Of a stretch of DNA of 64,000 nucleotides, positions 16,260 to 25,412 are shown piece by piece. The first letter of the stretch is position 1, and each line of letters starts with the position of its first letter. The notes below the pieces were generated by a model. That model was given only the letters and a program-made list of their open reading frames with translations, had not been told where the DNA came from and did no database searches. The DNA is from Nocardia kruczakiae NBRC 101016 (GTDB lineage: Bacteria > Actinomycetota > Actinomycetes > Mycobacteriales > Mycobacteriaceae), in the NCBI RefSeq assembly GCF_001612965.1, contig NZ_BDBL01000032.1:46521-110520 (forward strand). Reading direction: 5' to 3'. A program made the position numbers and the translations under genes.

Positions 16260-18053
16260 ATGAAATCCTCGCCGCGCGGGCCGGACCCGCTCGCCGCCCT
16301 CACCGGACCCGACGCGCTGGCCGCGTTGTCCGACGACGAACTGCCCGCACTGGCGCAGCGGTTACGTGATCGCCTCGTCGAGACCGTCACCGGAACCGGC
16401 GGCCATCTCGGCGCCAGCCTGGGGACGGTGGAACTGACCATCGCGCTGCATCGCGTATTCCGTTCGCCCACCGATGTTCTCCTCTTCGACACCGGACATC
16501 AGAGTTACGCGCACAAGTTGCTCACCGGGCGGGCATCCACCTTCGACACACTGCGGCAGGCCGGCGGGGTCGCGGGATATCCCAATCGCACCGAATCCGC
16601 GCACGACTGGGTGGAGAACTCCCACGCCTCGGTCAGGCTCGCCTGGGCCGACGGTATCGCCAAGGCCTTCCACCTGCGCGGCGAACACGATCGCCGGGTG
16701 GTGGCGGTGATCGGCGACGGGGCGCTGACCGGCGGTGTGGCATGGGAAGGATTGAACAATCTGGGTGCGGGCGGGCAGCCGGTCGTGGTGGTGCTCAACG
16801 ACAACGGGCGCTCCTACGATCCGACCGCCGGTGCGCTGGCCGGCCATCTCACCGGGCTGCGCGAGGGCGATATCGTCTCCGGAAATCTGTTCGACGCCTT
16901 GGGTTTCAGCTATCTGGGCCCGGTGGACGGCCACGATATCGGCGCGCTGTGCACGGCCCTGCACAAGGCGGTCGCACTGGCCAAACCCGTTGTGGTGCAC
17001 GCGGTGACGGTCAAAGGCCGCGGCTTCGGCCCGGCCGAGGCGGACGAGGCCGACCGCATGCACGCGTGCGGGGTGATCGATCCGGTCACCGGTGCGCCGC
17101 GGAAACAACCCGCCCCCACCTGGACCGATATCGTCGAATCCGAACTGGCCGATATCGCCCGTGACCATCCGGAGGTGGTGGCCCTGACCGCGGCGATGCG
17201 CCTGCCCACCGGACTCGGCGAATTCTCCCGGAGCGCACCGGAGCGGGTGTTCGATTCCGGGATCGCCGAACAGCACCTGCTGGCGTCCGCGGCGGGATTG
17301 GCCGCAGCCGGTATGCATCCCGTGGTGGCGGTGTACTCGACCTTCCTCAACCGCGCCATCGACCAGGTGCTGCTCGATATCGCCCTCCACGATCTGCCCG
17401 TCACCCTGGCACTGGACCGCGCCGGCGTCACCGGCCCGGACGGACCGAGCCATCACGGCATGTGGGATCTGGCGCTGCTCACCTGCGTGCCGGGGATGCG
17501 GATCGCCTGTCCGCGCGATCCCGGCCGGGTCCGCGAACTCCTGCGCGAAGCCGTCGCCACCGCCGGTCCCACCACCGTGCGTTATCCGAAAGCTACTGCC
17601 GGAGAGGATATTTCGCCGCTGGCACGAATGGACGGGATGGATATCCTGCACCGCGGTCCGCGCAGTCCGCTCGACATCCTGCTGGTGGCGGTCGGACCGA
17701 TGGCCGGGCCGTGTCTGCGCGCGGCGGAACTGCTGGCCGACAGCGGTTTCGGCGCCACCGTCGTCGATCCGCGCTGGGTGTGGCCGATCAATCCGGGTCT
17801 GCCGGCGATCGCGGCACGGCATCGGCTCACCGTCTGCGTGGAGGACGGTATCGCCGCCGGCGGAATCGGCACCCACCTGACGCACGCGGTCGCCCGCGAC
17901 ACCGGCGCCGCCCCGGTCCGCGCGCTCGGCCTGCCGACCGCATTCATCGCCCACGCCTCCCGCGACAGCATCCTGGCCGAATACGGCCTCACCGGCGAGG
18001 GCATCGCCGCGGCCTGCACGCAGTGGTTACCCGCGACCGAGAGGATCCGATGA
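16260..18053 (+). CDS. dxs: 1-deoxy-D-xylulose 5-phosphate synthase (hopanoid-operon copy)
   Basis: This 597-residue thiamine diphosphate enzyme forms DXP from pyruvate and glyceraldehyde 3-phosphate. Visible are GGHLGASLG, the ThDP/Mg motif GDGALTGG...EGLNNLG, the catalytic-glutamate region FDSGIAEQH and DRAGVTGPDGPSHHG. ATG 16260 lies 47 bp after hpnH with a GAAGGTGAG ribosome binding site. It is somewhat shorter than housekeeping DXS (about 630-640). I infer a second dxs elsewhere in the genome, this one being dedicated to precursor supply for hopanoids, as in Streptomyces clusters. Confidence 0.93.
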   Translation: MKSSPRGPDPLAALTGPDALAALSDDELPALAQRLRDRLVETVTGTGGHLGASLGTVELTIALHRVFRSPTDVLLFDTGHQSYAHKLLTGRASTFDTLRQAGGVAGYPNRTESAHDWVENSHASVRLAWADGIAKAFHLRGEHDRRVVAVIGDGALTGGVAWEGLNNLGAGGQPVVVVLNDNGRSYDPTAGALAGHLTGLREGDIVSGNLFDALGFSYLGPVDGHDIGALCTALHKAVALAKPVVVHAVTVKGRGFGPAEADEADRMHACGVIDPVTGAPRKQPAPTWTDIVESELADIARDHPEVVALTAAMRLPTGLGEFSRSAPERVFDSGIAEQHLLASAAGLAAAGMHPVVAVYSTFLNRAIDQVLLDIALHDLPVTLALDRAGVTGPDGPSHHGMWDLALLTCVPGMRIACPRDPGRVRELLREAVATAGPTTVRYPKATAGEDISPLARMDGMDILHRGPRSPLDILLVAVGPMAGPCLRAAELLADSGFGATVVDPRWVWPINPGLPAIAARHRLTVCVEDGIAAGGIGTHLTHAVARDTGAAPVRALGLPTAFIAHASRDSILAEYGLTGEGIAAACTQWLPATERIR

Positions 18054-19177
18054 CCGCCGTATTCCTGTCCGAGCCCTCGGCTCCGCCCCTGCGACCACGC
18101 CGGGAGAGCCGGCGCATCGACGTCGGTTCGGTGCCTGTCGGCGGCGGCGCACCCATCTCGGTGCAGTCGATGACCACCACGGTCACCGCCGACGTCGAGG
18201 CCACGCTGCGTCAGATCGCCGAATTGACCGCTGCCGGTTGCGATATCGTCCGCGTCGCGGTGCCCACCCAGGACGACTGCGCCGCACTGCCGACGATCGC
18301 CCGCCGCTCGGCCATCCCCGTGATCGCCGACATCCACTTCAATCCGCGCTACGTCTTCGCCGCCATCGACGCCGGCTGCGCCGGGGTGCGGGTGAATCCG
18401 GGCAACATCCGCACCTTCGACGACAAGGTTCGTGAGATCGCCGCGGCGGCCGGTGCGGCGGGGGTGCCGATCCGCATCGGGGTCAACGCCGGTTCCCTCG
18501 ATCGGCGCATCCTGGACCGGCACGGCGGTCGCGCCACGGCCTCCGCACTGGTCGAATCGGCGCTGTGGGAGGCCGGGCTGTTCGAGGAGCACGGATTCAC
18601 CGCTCTGAAGATCTCGGTGAAACACAACGATCCGCTGACGATGATCCAGGCCTACCGGCTGCTCGCCCAGCGCTGCGACTATCCGCTGCACCTCGGCGTC
18701 ACCGAGGCGGGTCCGCCGCTGCAGGGCACCGCGAAATCGGCCACCGCGTTCGGGATCCTGCTGTCCGAGGGGATCGGCGACACGATCCGGGTCTCGCTGT
18801 CGGCGCCGCCGGTCGAGGAGGTCGAGGTCGGGCACCATATTCTGGCCGGGCTCGGGCTGCGGCCCCGCACCCTCGACATCGTGTCCTGCCCGACCTGCGG
18901 CCGCTGTCAGGTCGACGTCTTCGAGCTCACGAAGAAGGTCGAGGCGGCCTTCCGGGATTTCCCGGCGCCGTTGCGCGTCGCGGTGATGGGCTGCATCGTC
19001 AACGGTCCGGGTGAGTCACGGGAAGCCGATATCGGGGTCTCGGCGGGCAATCACAAGGGTCAGATCTTCGTCCGCGGCGAGGTGGTGCGGACGGTGCCGG
19101 AATCGATGATCGTGGAGGCGTTGCTGGAGGAAGCGCTGACACTGATCGAGGACGCGCCGGAGAGCCAGTCGAGCTAA
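18050..19177 (+). CDS. ispG: HMBPP synthase (flavodoxin/ferredoxin dependent) IspG
   Basis: This 375-residue 4Fe-4S enzyme converts MEcPP to HMBPP. The N-terminal TIM-barrel motifs are VQSMTTT, DIVRVAVPTQ and IADIHFN. The cluster cysteines lie in CPTCGRCQ and GCIVNGPGES. ATG 18050 overlaps the dxs stop by four bases. In mycobacteria ispG sits next to rip1; here the rip1 flank holds a decayed transporter instead, so this may be the only copy or a second one. The operon ends here; 101 bp separate it from the iron-uptake gene. Confidence 0.95.
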   Translation: MTAVFLSEPSAPPLRPRRESRRIDVGSVPVGGGAPISVQSMTTTVTADVEATLRQIAELTAAGCDIVRVAVPTQDDCAALPTIARRSAIPVIADIHFNPRYVFAAIDAGCAGVRVNPGNIRTFDDKVREIAAAAGAAGVPIRIGVNAGSLDRRILDRHGGRATASALVESALWEAGLFEEHGFTALKISVKHNDPLTMIQAYRLLAQRCDYPLHLGVTEAGPPLQGTAKSATAFGILLSEGIGDTIRVSLSAPPVEEVEVGHHILAGLGLRPRTLDIVSCPTCGRCQVDVFELTKKVEAAFRDFPAPLRVAVMGCIVNGPGESREADIGVSAGNHKGQIFVRGEVVRTVPESMIVEALLEEALTLIEDAPESQSS

Positions 19178-19253
19178 TACCGGACATACCTCGCATACCT
19201 CCCCACCTGCGGCAATGAGTACTCGCTACACGCATGCAGGATTGGACCTGTGG

Positions 19254-19271
19254 TATAGGTATGCCTTACCT
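19254..19271 (+). promoter_or_regulatory. Candidate -10 and IdeR-like iron box before the iron permease gene
   Basis: TATAGG (19254-19259) looks like a -10. It overlaps the dyad AGGTA-TGCCT-TACCT (19257-19271), which matches 12 of 19 positions of the IdeR/DtxR consensus I recall (TTAGGTTAGGCTAACCTAA). Placement over the likely transcription start of an iron-uptake gene suits iron repression. Confidence 0.4.
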
Positions 19272-19278
19272 TTGGACG

Positions 19279-21465
19279 GTGAGCTGGGCCGAGGCTGTAC
19301 CGAATCTACTGATCTGCCTGCGGGAGGGCCTCGAGGCGGGACTCGTGGTGACGATCCTGCTGGCTGCCGTGCGCAAGACGTCGACCCCGCAGCGCCCGGT
19401 CTCCGCGACACCCGTCTGGCTCGGCCTGCTCGGAGCGGTATCGGTGGCGGCCAGCTTCGCGGCCGTGCTCACCTACTCCACGAGCGTGCTCTCGAACTCC
19501 GGCCAGGAAATCGTCGGCGGCACCCTGAGCGTGATCGCGGTCGGGCTGGTGACGGCGATGGTGTTCTGGATGCGGCGCACCGCCGCGTCGCTGTCCGGTC
19601 AGCTTCGCGGTGAGGTCGCCCGCGCCACCGCGATCGGGGCGGGCGCACTGGCCATCACGGCCTTCATGGCCGTCGGGCGCGAGGGCCTGGAATCGACGCT
19701 GTTCGTCTGGACCGCGGTCAAGGCATCCGGCACCACGGTCGCACCGCTGGTCGGCGCCGCGCTCGGTTTCGCCGCCGCGGTGGTGCTGTGCTGGTTGCTG
19801 TACCGGCAGTCGGTGAAACTCAACCTCGGCGTGTTCTTCAACCGCACCGCGCTCGCGCTGATCGTGATCGCCGCCGGTGTGCTGTCCTACGGTCTCGGTG
19901 ATCTGCAGGACGCGAACATCCTGCCCGGACGACACTGGGTCGCCTTCGACCTCTCGGCGCATATCGACCCGAACTCGTGGTGGGTGTCGATCATCACCGG
20001 CATCACCGAACTCACCCCGCGCATGACCGTGCTGCAGGTGGTGGCGTGGGTCGTCTATCTGGCCGTGGTGATCCCGCTGTTCATCCGCGCCGGACGCCAG
20101 GCGCCCGCGAAGGCCCCCGCGGCCGAGTCGGACCGCACAGCCGCCGAGGCCGCCACGACTTCGCCGCAGGCAGCCGGGGCGACCGGCCAGGATCCGAGAA
20201 CCACGGCGTCGGCGCCTCCCCCGGCTGCGGCGGCAACATCCGCATCGGCTCCAGCCGGCTCCGAGAACACGCCCGACTGGTGGGAGCGAATCGCCGGGCC
20301 GCGGCCGTTGCTGGTCGGGGCGGTACTGGTGGTCGTTCCCGCCCTGGCCGCCGGGGTGGCGATCGCATTGCTGCCGTCGAGCGGCTCCGACAAGGCGCAG
20401 GCGGTGTCGGTCACCGACAGTTCGTGCGCCTCGGAATGGAAGTCCGGGCGGGCCGGGACGCAGACGTTCGAGGTGCAGAACAAGACGTCCAAGGCCGGGG
20501 AGATCAATTTGGTGAACTCCGGCGGTGCGGTCGTCGGCGAGATCGAGACGATCGGCCCCGCCACCACCGCCAACCTGACCGCGACCTTGAGCAGCGGCAC
20601 CTACACCATGCAATGCCTGATGTCCGGTAAGCCGGTGACCTCGTCGGCGGCGGTGCAGGTCAGTGGCGAGGCGGGCGACACCCCACCGGCCGTCAAACGC
20701 GTCACCGAGGACGATCTGCGCGGCCCCAACGACGCCTATCAGGCCTACGCCGCCGGCGTGCTGACCCGGCTCTCCGGCGCCGTCACCGTGATCGGCAACG
20801 ATCTGCGTGGCGGCAATATCGCTGCCGCACAAGCGGATTGGCTCAGCGCCCAGCTGGAATGGGAACGGGTCGGCGCCTCCTACAACAGTTTCGGCGACGC
20901 CGGCACCGCGGTCTCGGGTCTGCCCGACGGCCTGCCCGGTGGCGCCAACGATCCCGGATTCACCGGTCTGCACCGGCTGGAATACGGCCTGTGGCACGGA
21001 CAGCGGCCCGATCAGCTGCTGCCGGTGGTCGATCGGCTCGGCGGCGATATCGCCGACATCCGCAAGAATCTCGGCAGCGACGACCTCGCCGGCGATCCGA
21101 AGAATCTGCCGCTGCGCGCCCATGAAATCCTGGAAGACGCCCTGCGCGACCATATCTCGGGCATCGACGACCAAGGCGCGGGCGCGGCGTATCCGATGAC
21201 GCTCGCCGACATCGACGTGACTCGCGCGGTCCTCGATCAGCTCGGGCCGCTGATCGATCCGCGGGCGCCGCAACTGCGCGCCACCCTGCGCACCCGCCTC
21301 GACGAATTGCAGGCGGCCCTGCTCGCCACCCGGAACCACGGACAGTGGCAGTCACCGGATCGGACCCCGCCGGCCGCGCGGCAAGCCGTCAACGCGCGCC
21401 TCGGCGCCGCTCTCGAGGAACTCGCCAAGGTGCCGCGGTTGCTCGAAGTGCCGATCTCCCACTGA
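19279..21465 (+). CDS. efeU: EfeU-EfeO fusion: FTR1-type iron permease with periplasmic EfeO domain
   Basis: The product is about 728 residues. Residues 1-275 are an FTR1/EfeU permease with iron-binding REGLE motifs at 15-19 and in GREGLESTLFVW. A Pro/Ala-rich linker and one more helix (LLVGAVLVVVPALAAGVAIA) follow. The remainder is EfeO-like: a cupredoxin-type segment (SCASEWKSGRAGTQTFEV) and an imelysin M75 domain with HRLEYGLWHG (HxxE). EfeU and EfeO are usually separate, so one chain brings the iron-binding domain to the permease. The start is uncertain: GTG 19279 fits the family N-terminus and lies after the putative promoter; ATG 19261 or 19234 are alternatives. efeB follows 37 bp later. 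Confidence 0.9.
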   Translation: MSWAEAVPNLLICLREGLEAGLVVTILLAAVRKTSTPQRPVSATPVWLGLLGAVSVAASFAAVLTYSTSVLSNSGQEIVGGTLSVIAVGLVTAMVFWMRRTAASLSGQLRGEVARATAIGAGALAITAFMAVGREGLESTLFVWTAVKASGTTVAPLVGAALGFAAAVVLCWLLYRQSVKLNLGVFFNRTALALIVIAAGVLSYGLGDLQDANILPGRHWVAFDLSAHIDPNSWWVSIITGITELTPRMTVLQVVAWVVYLAVVIPLFIRAGRQAPAKAPAAESDRTAAEAATTSPQAAGATGQDPRTTASAPPPAAAATSASAPAGSENTPDWWERIAGPRPLLVGAVLVVVPALAAGVAIALLPSSGSDKAQAVSVTDSSCASEWKSGRAGTQTFEVQNKTSKAGEINLVNSGGAVVGEIETIGPATTANLTATLSSGTYTMQCLMSGKPVTSSAAVQVSGEAGDTPPAVKRVTEDDLRGPNDAYQAYAAGVLTRLSGAVTVIGNDLRGGNIAAAQADWLSAQLEWERVGASYNSFGDAGTAVSGLPDGLPGGANDPGFTGLHRLEYGLWHGQRPDQLLPVVDRLGGDIADIRKNLGSDDLAGDPKNLPLRAHEILEDALRDHISGIDDQGAGAAYPMTLADIDVTRAVLDQLGPLIDPRAPQLRATLRTRLDELQAALLATRNHGQWQSPDRTPPAARQAVNARLGAALEELAKVPRLLEVPISH

Positions 21466-21502
21466 CCATGCCGAACCACCGACCGACCAGTAAGGCTTCA
21501 CG

Positions 21503-22738
21503 ATGAACGTCAGCCGCCGCCGCTTCCTCTCCGGCGCCGCCGCCGGTGCCGCCGGAACCGCGCTGACCGCGGGCATTCTCGCCGAGGGTGCCCGCCAGGA
21601 CGCCGAGGCCGCCACCGTGGGCACCCCGAAGGCCGAGGCGAGCTATCCCTTCCACGGCGAACATCAGGCCGGCATCCTCACGCCGGGACCGTCGGCCAAA
21701 CAGAACGCCGCCTGCTTCGCCGCCTTCGATGTCACCACCACCCACCGCGCGGAACTGGTCGAGGCGATGAAGACCCTCACCGCACGTGCCCGCTTCCTCA
21801 CCGCCGGCGGCGCCCCGACCGACCTCGGCCTCGGTCAGCCGCCGTCCGACAGTGCGGTGCTCGGGCCGGAGGTGATCGCCGACGGGCTCACCGTCACCAC
21901 CGGAGTGGGCGCGAGCCTGTTCGACGGCCGCTTCGGGCTGGCCGCGGCCAAACCCGCCAAACTCACGCCGATGCGAACCTTCCCCAACGACACCCCGGAC
22001 CCGGCCTGGATGCACGGCGATCTGCTGATCCAGCTGTGCGCCCACCACCCCGACACGGTCCATCACGCGCTGCGCGACATCACCCGCCAGACCCGCGGCG
22101 CACTGCAACTGCGCTGGAAGATCGACGGCTACAACTCTCCGCCGCGTCCCTCCGGCACCGGCCGGAACCTGTTGGGCTTCAAGGACGGAACGGCCAACCC
22201 GACCGGCGCCGACGCCGAATCGCTCATCTGGACCGACGGCGGCGGCGAACCCGAATGGACCCGCGGCGGCACCTACCAGGTGGTCCGGCTGATCCGCATG
22301 CTCGTCGAATTCTGGGACCGGGTCTCGATCAACGAGCAGGAGAACATGTTCGGGCGCCGCCGCGACTCCGGCGCCCCGCTCGACGGCAACCAGGAATTCG
22401 ACACCCCCGACTACGCCGCCGACCCGGAGGGCTCGGTCATCCCGCTGGATTCCCATATCCGGCTGGCCAATCCGCGCACCCCCGAAACCGCGCGCCAGCA
22501 ACTGGTCCGCCGCTCCTACAACTACGACCTCGGCGTCGAGCGCAACGGCAACATGGCCTCGGGCCACATCTTCACCTGCTTCCAGCAGGACGTCGCCCGC
22601 CAGTTCGAGGCCATCCAGACCCGGCTGATCAACGAACCCCTCACCGACTACGTCCAGCCCTTCGGCGGCGGCTACTTCTTCGCTCTGCCGGGGGTGCGTG
22701 ACGAGAAGGATTGGTACGCACGGGCTTTGCTGAGCTGA
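21503..22738 (+). CDS. efeB: Tat-exported DyP-type haem peroxidase EfeB
   Basis: This 411-residue dye-decolorising peroxidase is the third component of the EfeUOB iron uptake system. The twin-arginine signal SRRRFLSGAAAG starts at residue 4, so it is exported folded with haem. The DyP hallmark GFKDGT with the distal aspartate is present (LLGFKDGTANP), as are a candidate proximal-histidine region (ASGHIFTCFQQD) and the C-terminal GGGYFFALPG. ATG 21503 has AGG at normal spacing. It is transcribed with the EfeU-EfeO gene and ends before a strong hairpin. Confidence 0.94.
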   Translation: MNVSRRRFLSGAAAGAAGTALTAGILAEGARQDAEAATVGTPKAEASYPFHGEHQAGILTPGPSAKQNAACFAAFDVTTTHRAELVEAMKTLTARARFLTAGGAPTDLGLGQPPSDSAVLGPEVIADGLTVTTGVGASLFDGRFGLAAAKPAKLTPMRTFPNDTPDPAWMHGDLLIQLCAHHPDTVHHALRDITRQTRGALQLRWKIDGYNSPPRPSGTGRNLLGFKDGTANPTGADAESLIWTDGGGEPEWTRGGTYQVVRLIRMLVEFWDRVSINEQENMFGRRRDSGAPLDGNQEFDTPDYAADPEGSVIPLDSHIRLANPRTPETARQQLVRRSYNYDLGVERNGNMASGHIFTCFQQDVARQFEAIQTRLINEPLTDYVQPFGGGYFFALPGVRDEKDWYARALLS

Positions 22739-22743
22739 GCGGA

Positions 22744-22783
22744 CCTCGGGCCGCGAGCGCCGCGCGGCACTCCCGGCCCGAGG
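22744..22783. terminator. Bidirectional hairpin terminator between efeB and MFS gene
   Basis: CCTCGGGCCG at 22744-22753 pairs perfectly with CGGCCCGAGG at 22774-22783 across a 20-base loop that itself contains GCCGCGCGGC. It lies between convergent genes. No U-tract is present. Confidence 0.55.
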
Positions 22784-22787
22784 AGCC

Positions 22788-24038
22788 CTAGGAACCCGCG
22801 GGCGTCGGCTGCACTCCGGAAGACTCCGGCGTCGCCACCGCGGTCCTGCGGCCCAGCAGTAGCGTGACCACCGGGAACACCAGCAGACTGCACACCCCGC
22901 ACAGCAACCCGACCGACCAGAACGCGGAACCGCCGTCGAGCAGTGCGGCGGCCGCCGCGGTACCCGCCATCATCCCGCCATACTGCACCGAATAGTTCAG
23001 TGCCAGAACGGTTCCGCGCGCATCCGGGCTGAGTTCACTGGCGAGGGTGGTCAGCGCGGACTGGCCGAAGCCGACCGCTCCGCCCCAGACGATCTGCACC
23101 ACGATCGCCAGCGCCAGCGAGCCGGTCGAGAGCGAGAAGGCCAGCACCGACGCCGCGGCCACCAGCGCCGCCACCGCGATGACCCGGCGCCGGCCGACGG
23201 CATCGGCAAGGCGGCCACCGTAGATGTTGCCCACGACGCTCATCGCCCCGCCGCCGGCCAGCGCCAGCCCGACCCATCCGGTCGTGAGCCCGAAGTTGCT
23301 CGCGTAGAACAGTCCACCGTTGGCGAACATGCCCTGCAGTCCGGCGGTCCACAGGAAGGTGCACAGCAATGTGAACAGCACCGCCGGATTGCCGAGTGCG
23401 GCGCGGAACTGCTGCGCGAAGATCGCCAGCGGCCCGGCGGGTGCGGCGGCGGCCGGCGCACTGGACGGGACGAACCTGGTCAGCGGCACGAGCAGCAGCG
23501 CCGCGGCGATGCCGATGCCCCAGAATGTCCACTCCCAGGACACGATTCCGGCCAGGAAGGCGCCCGCGGGCACCCCGAGCACCGAGGCACCCATCATCGC
23601 GCCCACGATCACCCCGATCGCGGCGCCCCGGCGTTCGGCCGCCACCGCACCGGAGACGAAGGCGAGGATGGCCGGCACCAGGATCGCGGCGCCGAGTCCG
23701 GAGATCGCGCGGAATACGATGATCGCCGCGAAGCCGGAGGCGAATCCGGTCAGTACCGTGCCGACCGCGAAGACGGTGAGTCCCGCGGTCATCAGTCGCT
23801 TGCGCCCCCAGCGGTCCGAGAGCGGACCGAAGATCGGCGCGGCGATCATGTATGCCAACGCGTAGGCGGTGACGAGCAGACCGCCGAGCCGGGGCGAGAC
23901 GTGGACGGAATGGGTGATCTGCGGTGCCAGCGGCGAGACGACCAGCGCGTCCAGGCCGACGAAACATCCGCAGATCGCCAGCACGGTGAGCCAGCGCCGC
24001 TCGGATCCCACGGCGGAACGATGTTCGGTCACGCTCAC
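22788..24038 (-). CDS. MFS transporter (DHA-type efflux pump)
   Basis: This major-facilitator protein of about 416 residues has 12 predicted helices. The conserved loop 2-3 motif GPLSDRWGRKRLMTAG and the VGLDALVVSPLAPQI first helix are of the drug:H+ antiporter type. GTG 24038 overlaps the P450 stop (GTGA), so the two are translationally coupled; other GTG codons at 24041 and 24032 are in frame. It closely resembles the second MFS protein at 37905 (both have GLDALVV[SA]PLAP and SELSP-ARGT). It probably exports or gives self-resistance to a product of the neighbouring oxidative genes. Confidence 0.88.
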   Translation of the reverse strand: MSVTEHRSAVGSERRWLTVLAICGCFVGLDALVVSPLAPQITHSVHVSPRLGGLLVTAYALAYMIAAPIFGPLSDRWGRKRLMTAGLTVFAVGTVLTGFASGFAAIIVFRAISGLGAAILVPAILAFVSGAVAAERRGAAIGVIVGAMMGASVLGVPAGAFLAGIVSWEWTFWGIGIAAALLLVPLTRFVPSSAPAAAAPAGPLAIFAQQFRAALGNPAVLFTLLCTFLWTAGLQGMFANGGLFYASNFGLTTGWVGLALAGGGAMSVVGNIYGGRLADAVGRRRVIAVAALVAAASVLAFSLSTGSLALAIVVQIVWGGAVGFGQSALTTLASELSPDARGTVLALNYSVQYGGMMAGTAAAAALLDGGSAFWSVGLLCGVCSLLVFPVVTLLLGRRTAVATPESSGVQPTPAGS

Positions 24039-25255
24039 CACTCCACCGGAAAAGTGTTGGGCCGCAGCGTGAGCAGGCCACTGGACCAGTCGATGTTCTC
24101 CGGTGCGATCGCCAGGCGCAGATTCGGCAGCCGCCGCGCGAGTGTCGCCAGCCCGATCTCAAGTTCCAGCCGGGCGAGCCCGGCGCCGGGGCAGAAGTGA
24201 CTGCCGTGGCCGAAGGCGACGTGTTCGACGTCCTCGCGGGTGAGGTCGAGGCGGTCGGGATCGGTGACGTGGCGGGTGTCGCGACCGGCGGCGTGCATGA
24301 TCGGGATGACGCCCTCACCCTGGCGCACGACCACGTCACCGATTTCGAGTTCCTCGGTGGCGACCCGGATGAAACCGATTTCCGACGGCGGGGCGTAGCG
24401 CAGCAGTTCCTCCACCGCGTGCCGCACGACCTGGCGGTCGTCGACCTGGTCGACCAGCAGTCGCCACTGGTCCGGGTGCCGCAACACCATGAACGCGGCG
24501 CGGCTGAGCGCGCTGACCGTGGTGTCGTGCCCGGCGACGAGCAGATTGATCGTCAGCCAGACCAGTTCCTGTTCGGAGAGGCGGTCGCCGTCGTCGCGGG
24601 CGGTGATCAGATCCGAGAGCAGGTCCTCACCGAGCGCCTCTCGCCGCTGCGCGAGCAGGGAGACGACGTAGGCGGCGGATTCCTCACGGGCGGTGAGTCT
24701 TTCGTCGGCGGTGTGCGCGGTGATGCTGACCAGATGGTCGGTCCAGCGCTGGATGTCGGCGCGCCGTTCCCGCGAGGCGCCCAGCAGATCGGTGATCACC
24801 CAGATGGGCAGCAGGGCGGCGAAGTCGTGGTGCAGGTCGGCCGGGCGCGGTCCCGCCTCGAGCGCGTCGACCAGTTCGTCGGCGATCTCCTGGATGCGCG
24901 GGCGGATCCGCTCGGCGCGTTTGGGCGTGAACGCGGGCGAGATCAGCCGCCGCAGGCGCCGGTGGTCGGGTCCGTCCTGACTGAGCAGATTGAAGGGGTT
25001 GTCGGCGAAGTCGGGACCGTTGATCACCCGCGGCGCGCCAGGTTCCCGCAGGGCGGCGCGCGACAGCCGAGAATCGGACATCGCGGCGACCACCTCGTCG
25101 TAACCGGTGACCGCCCACGCGGTGTCGCCGCTGGGTAACCGCACTTTGGTGACCGGGCACTGGGCGCGCAGTTCCGAGAATCGCTCCGGCGGTTCGCCGA
25201 GCGGTCCCAGCGGAAACGGATAGTAGTCGAGCGTCTCGTCGATGGAATTCGACAT
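24035..25255 (-). CDS. Cytochrome P450
   Basis: This 406-residue soluble bacterial P450 has the I-helix oxygen-activation motif AGHDTT, the K-helix ExxR (EELLR) and the haem-cysteine loop FGHGSHFCPG. All key residues are present. ATG 25255 is supported by GGAGGGG upstream. It needs external ferredoxin/reductase partners, none of which are encoded nearby. The gene is first of a two-gene unit with the MFS pump, and a perfect dyad operator lies 74 bp upstream. The substrate is unknown; proximity to the PKS suggests tailoring, but it belongs to a separate transcript. Confidence 0.93.
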   Translation of the reverse strand: MSNSIDETLDYYPFPLGPLGEPPERFSELRAQCPVTKVRLPSGDTAWAVTGYDEVVAAMSDSRLSRAALREPGAPRVINGPDFADNPFNLLSQDGPDHRRLRRLISPAFTPKRAERIRPRIQEIADELVDALEAGPRPADLHHDFAALLPIWVITDLLGASRERRADIQRWTDHLVSITAHTADERLTAREESAAYVVSLLAQRREALGEDLLSDLITARDDGDRLSEQELVWLTINLLVAGHDTTVSALSRAAFMVLRHPDQWRLLVDQVDDRQVVRHAVEELLRYAPPSEIGFIRVATEELEIGDVVVRQGEGVIPIMHAAGRDTRHVTDPDRLDLTREDVEHVAFGHGSHFCPGAGLARLELEIGLATLARRLPNLRLAIAPENIDWSSGLLTLRPNTFPVEW

Positions 25256-25328
25256 GGGGATTCCCCCTCCTGGATCGGAAAATGCGAAGACGAATGGGAA
25301 ACTACCTCGAACGGTGAGTGAAGAAATT

Positions 25329-25352
25329 AAAGTTCGATACTTGGCGAACTTT
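25329..25352. promoter_or_regulatory. Dyad operator upstream of the P450-MFS unit
   Basis: AAAGTTCG-N8-CGAACTTT is a perfect 8-bp-arm inverted repeat in an AT-rich stretch 74-97 bp before the P450 start, suited to a TetR- or MarR-size dimer. The half-site AGTTCG also occurs in the larger operator at 27522-27551. Confidence 0.5.
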
Positions 25353-25412
25353 CGAATACCAAGATAACAGCCGATCTTCGACGAGCACAAGAGATCGGTC
25401 CCGCCGGGAGAC

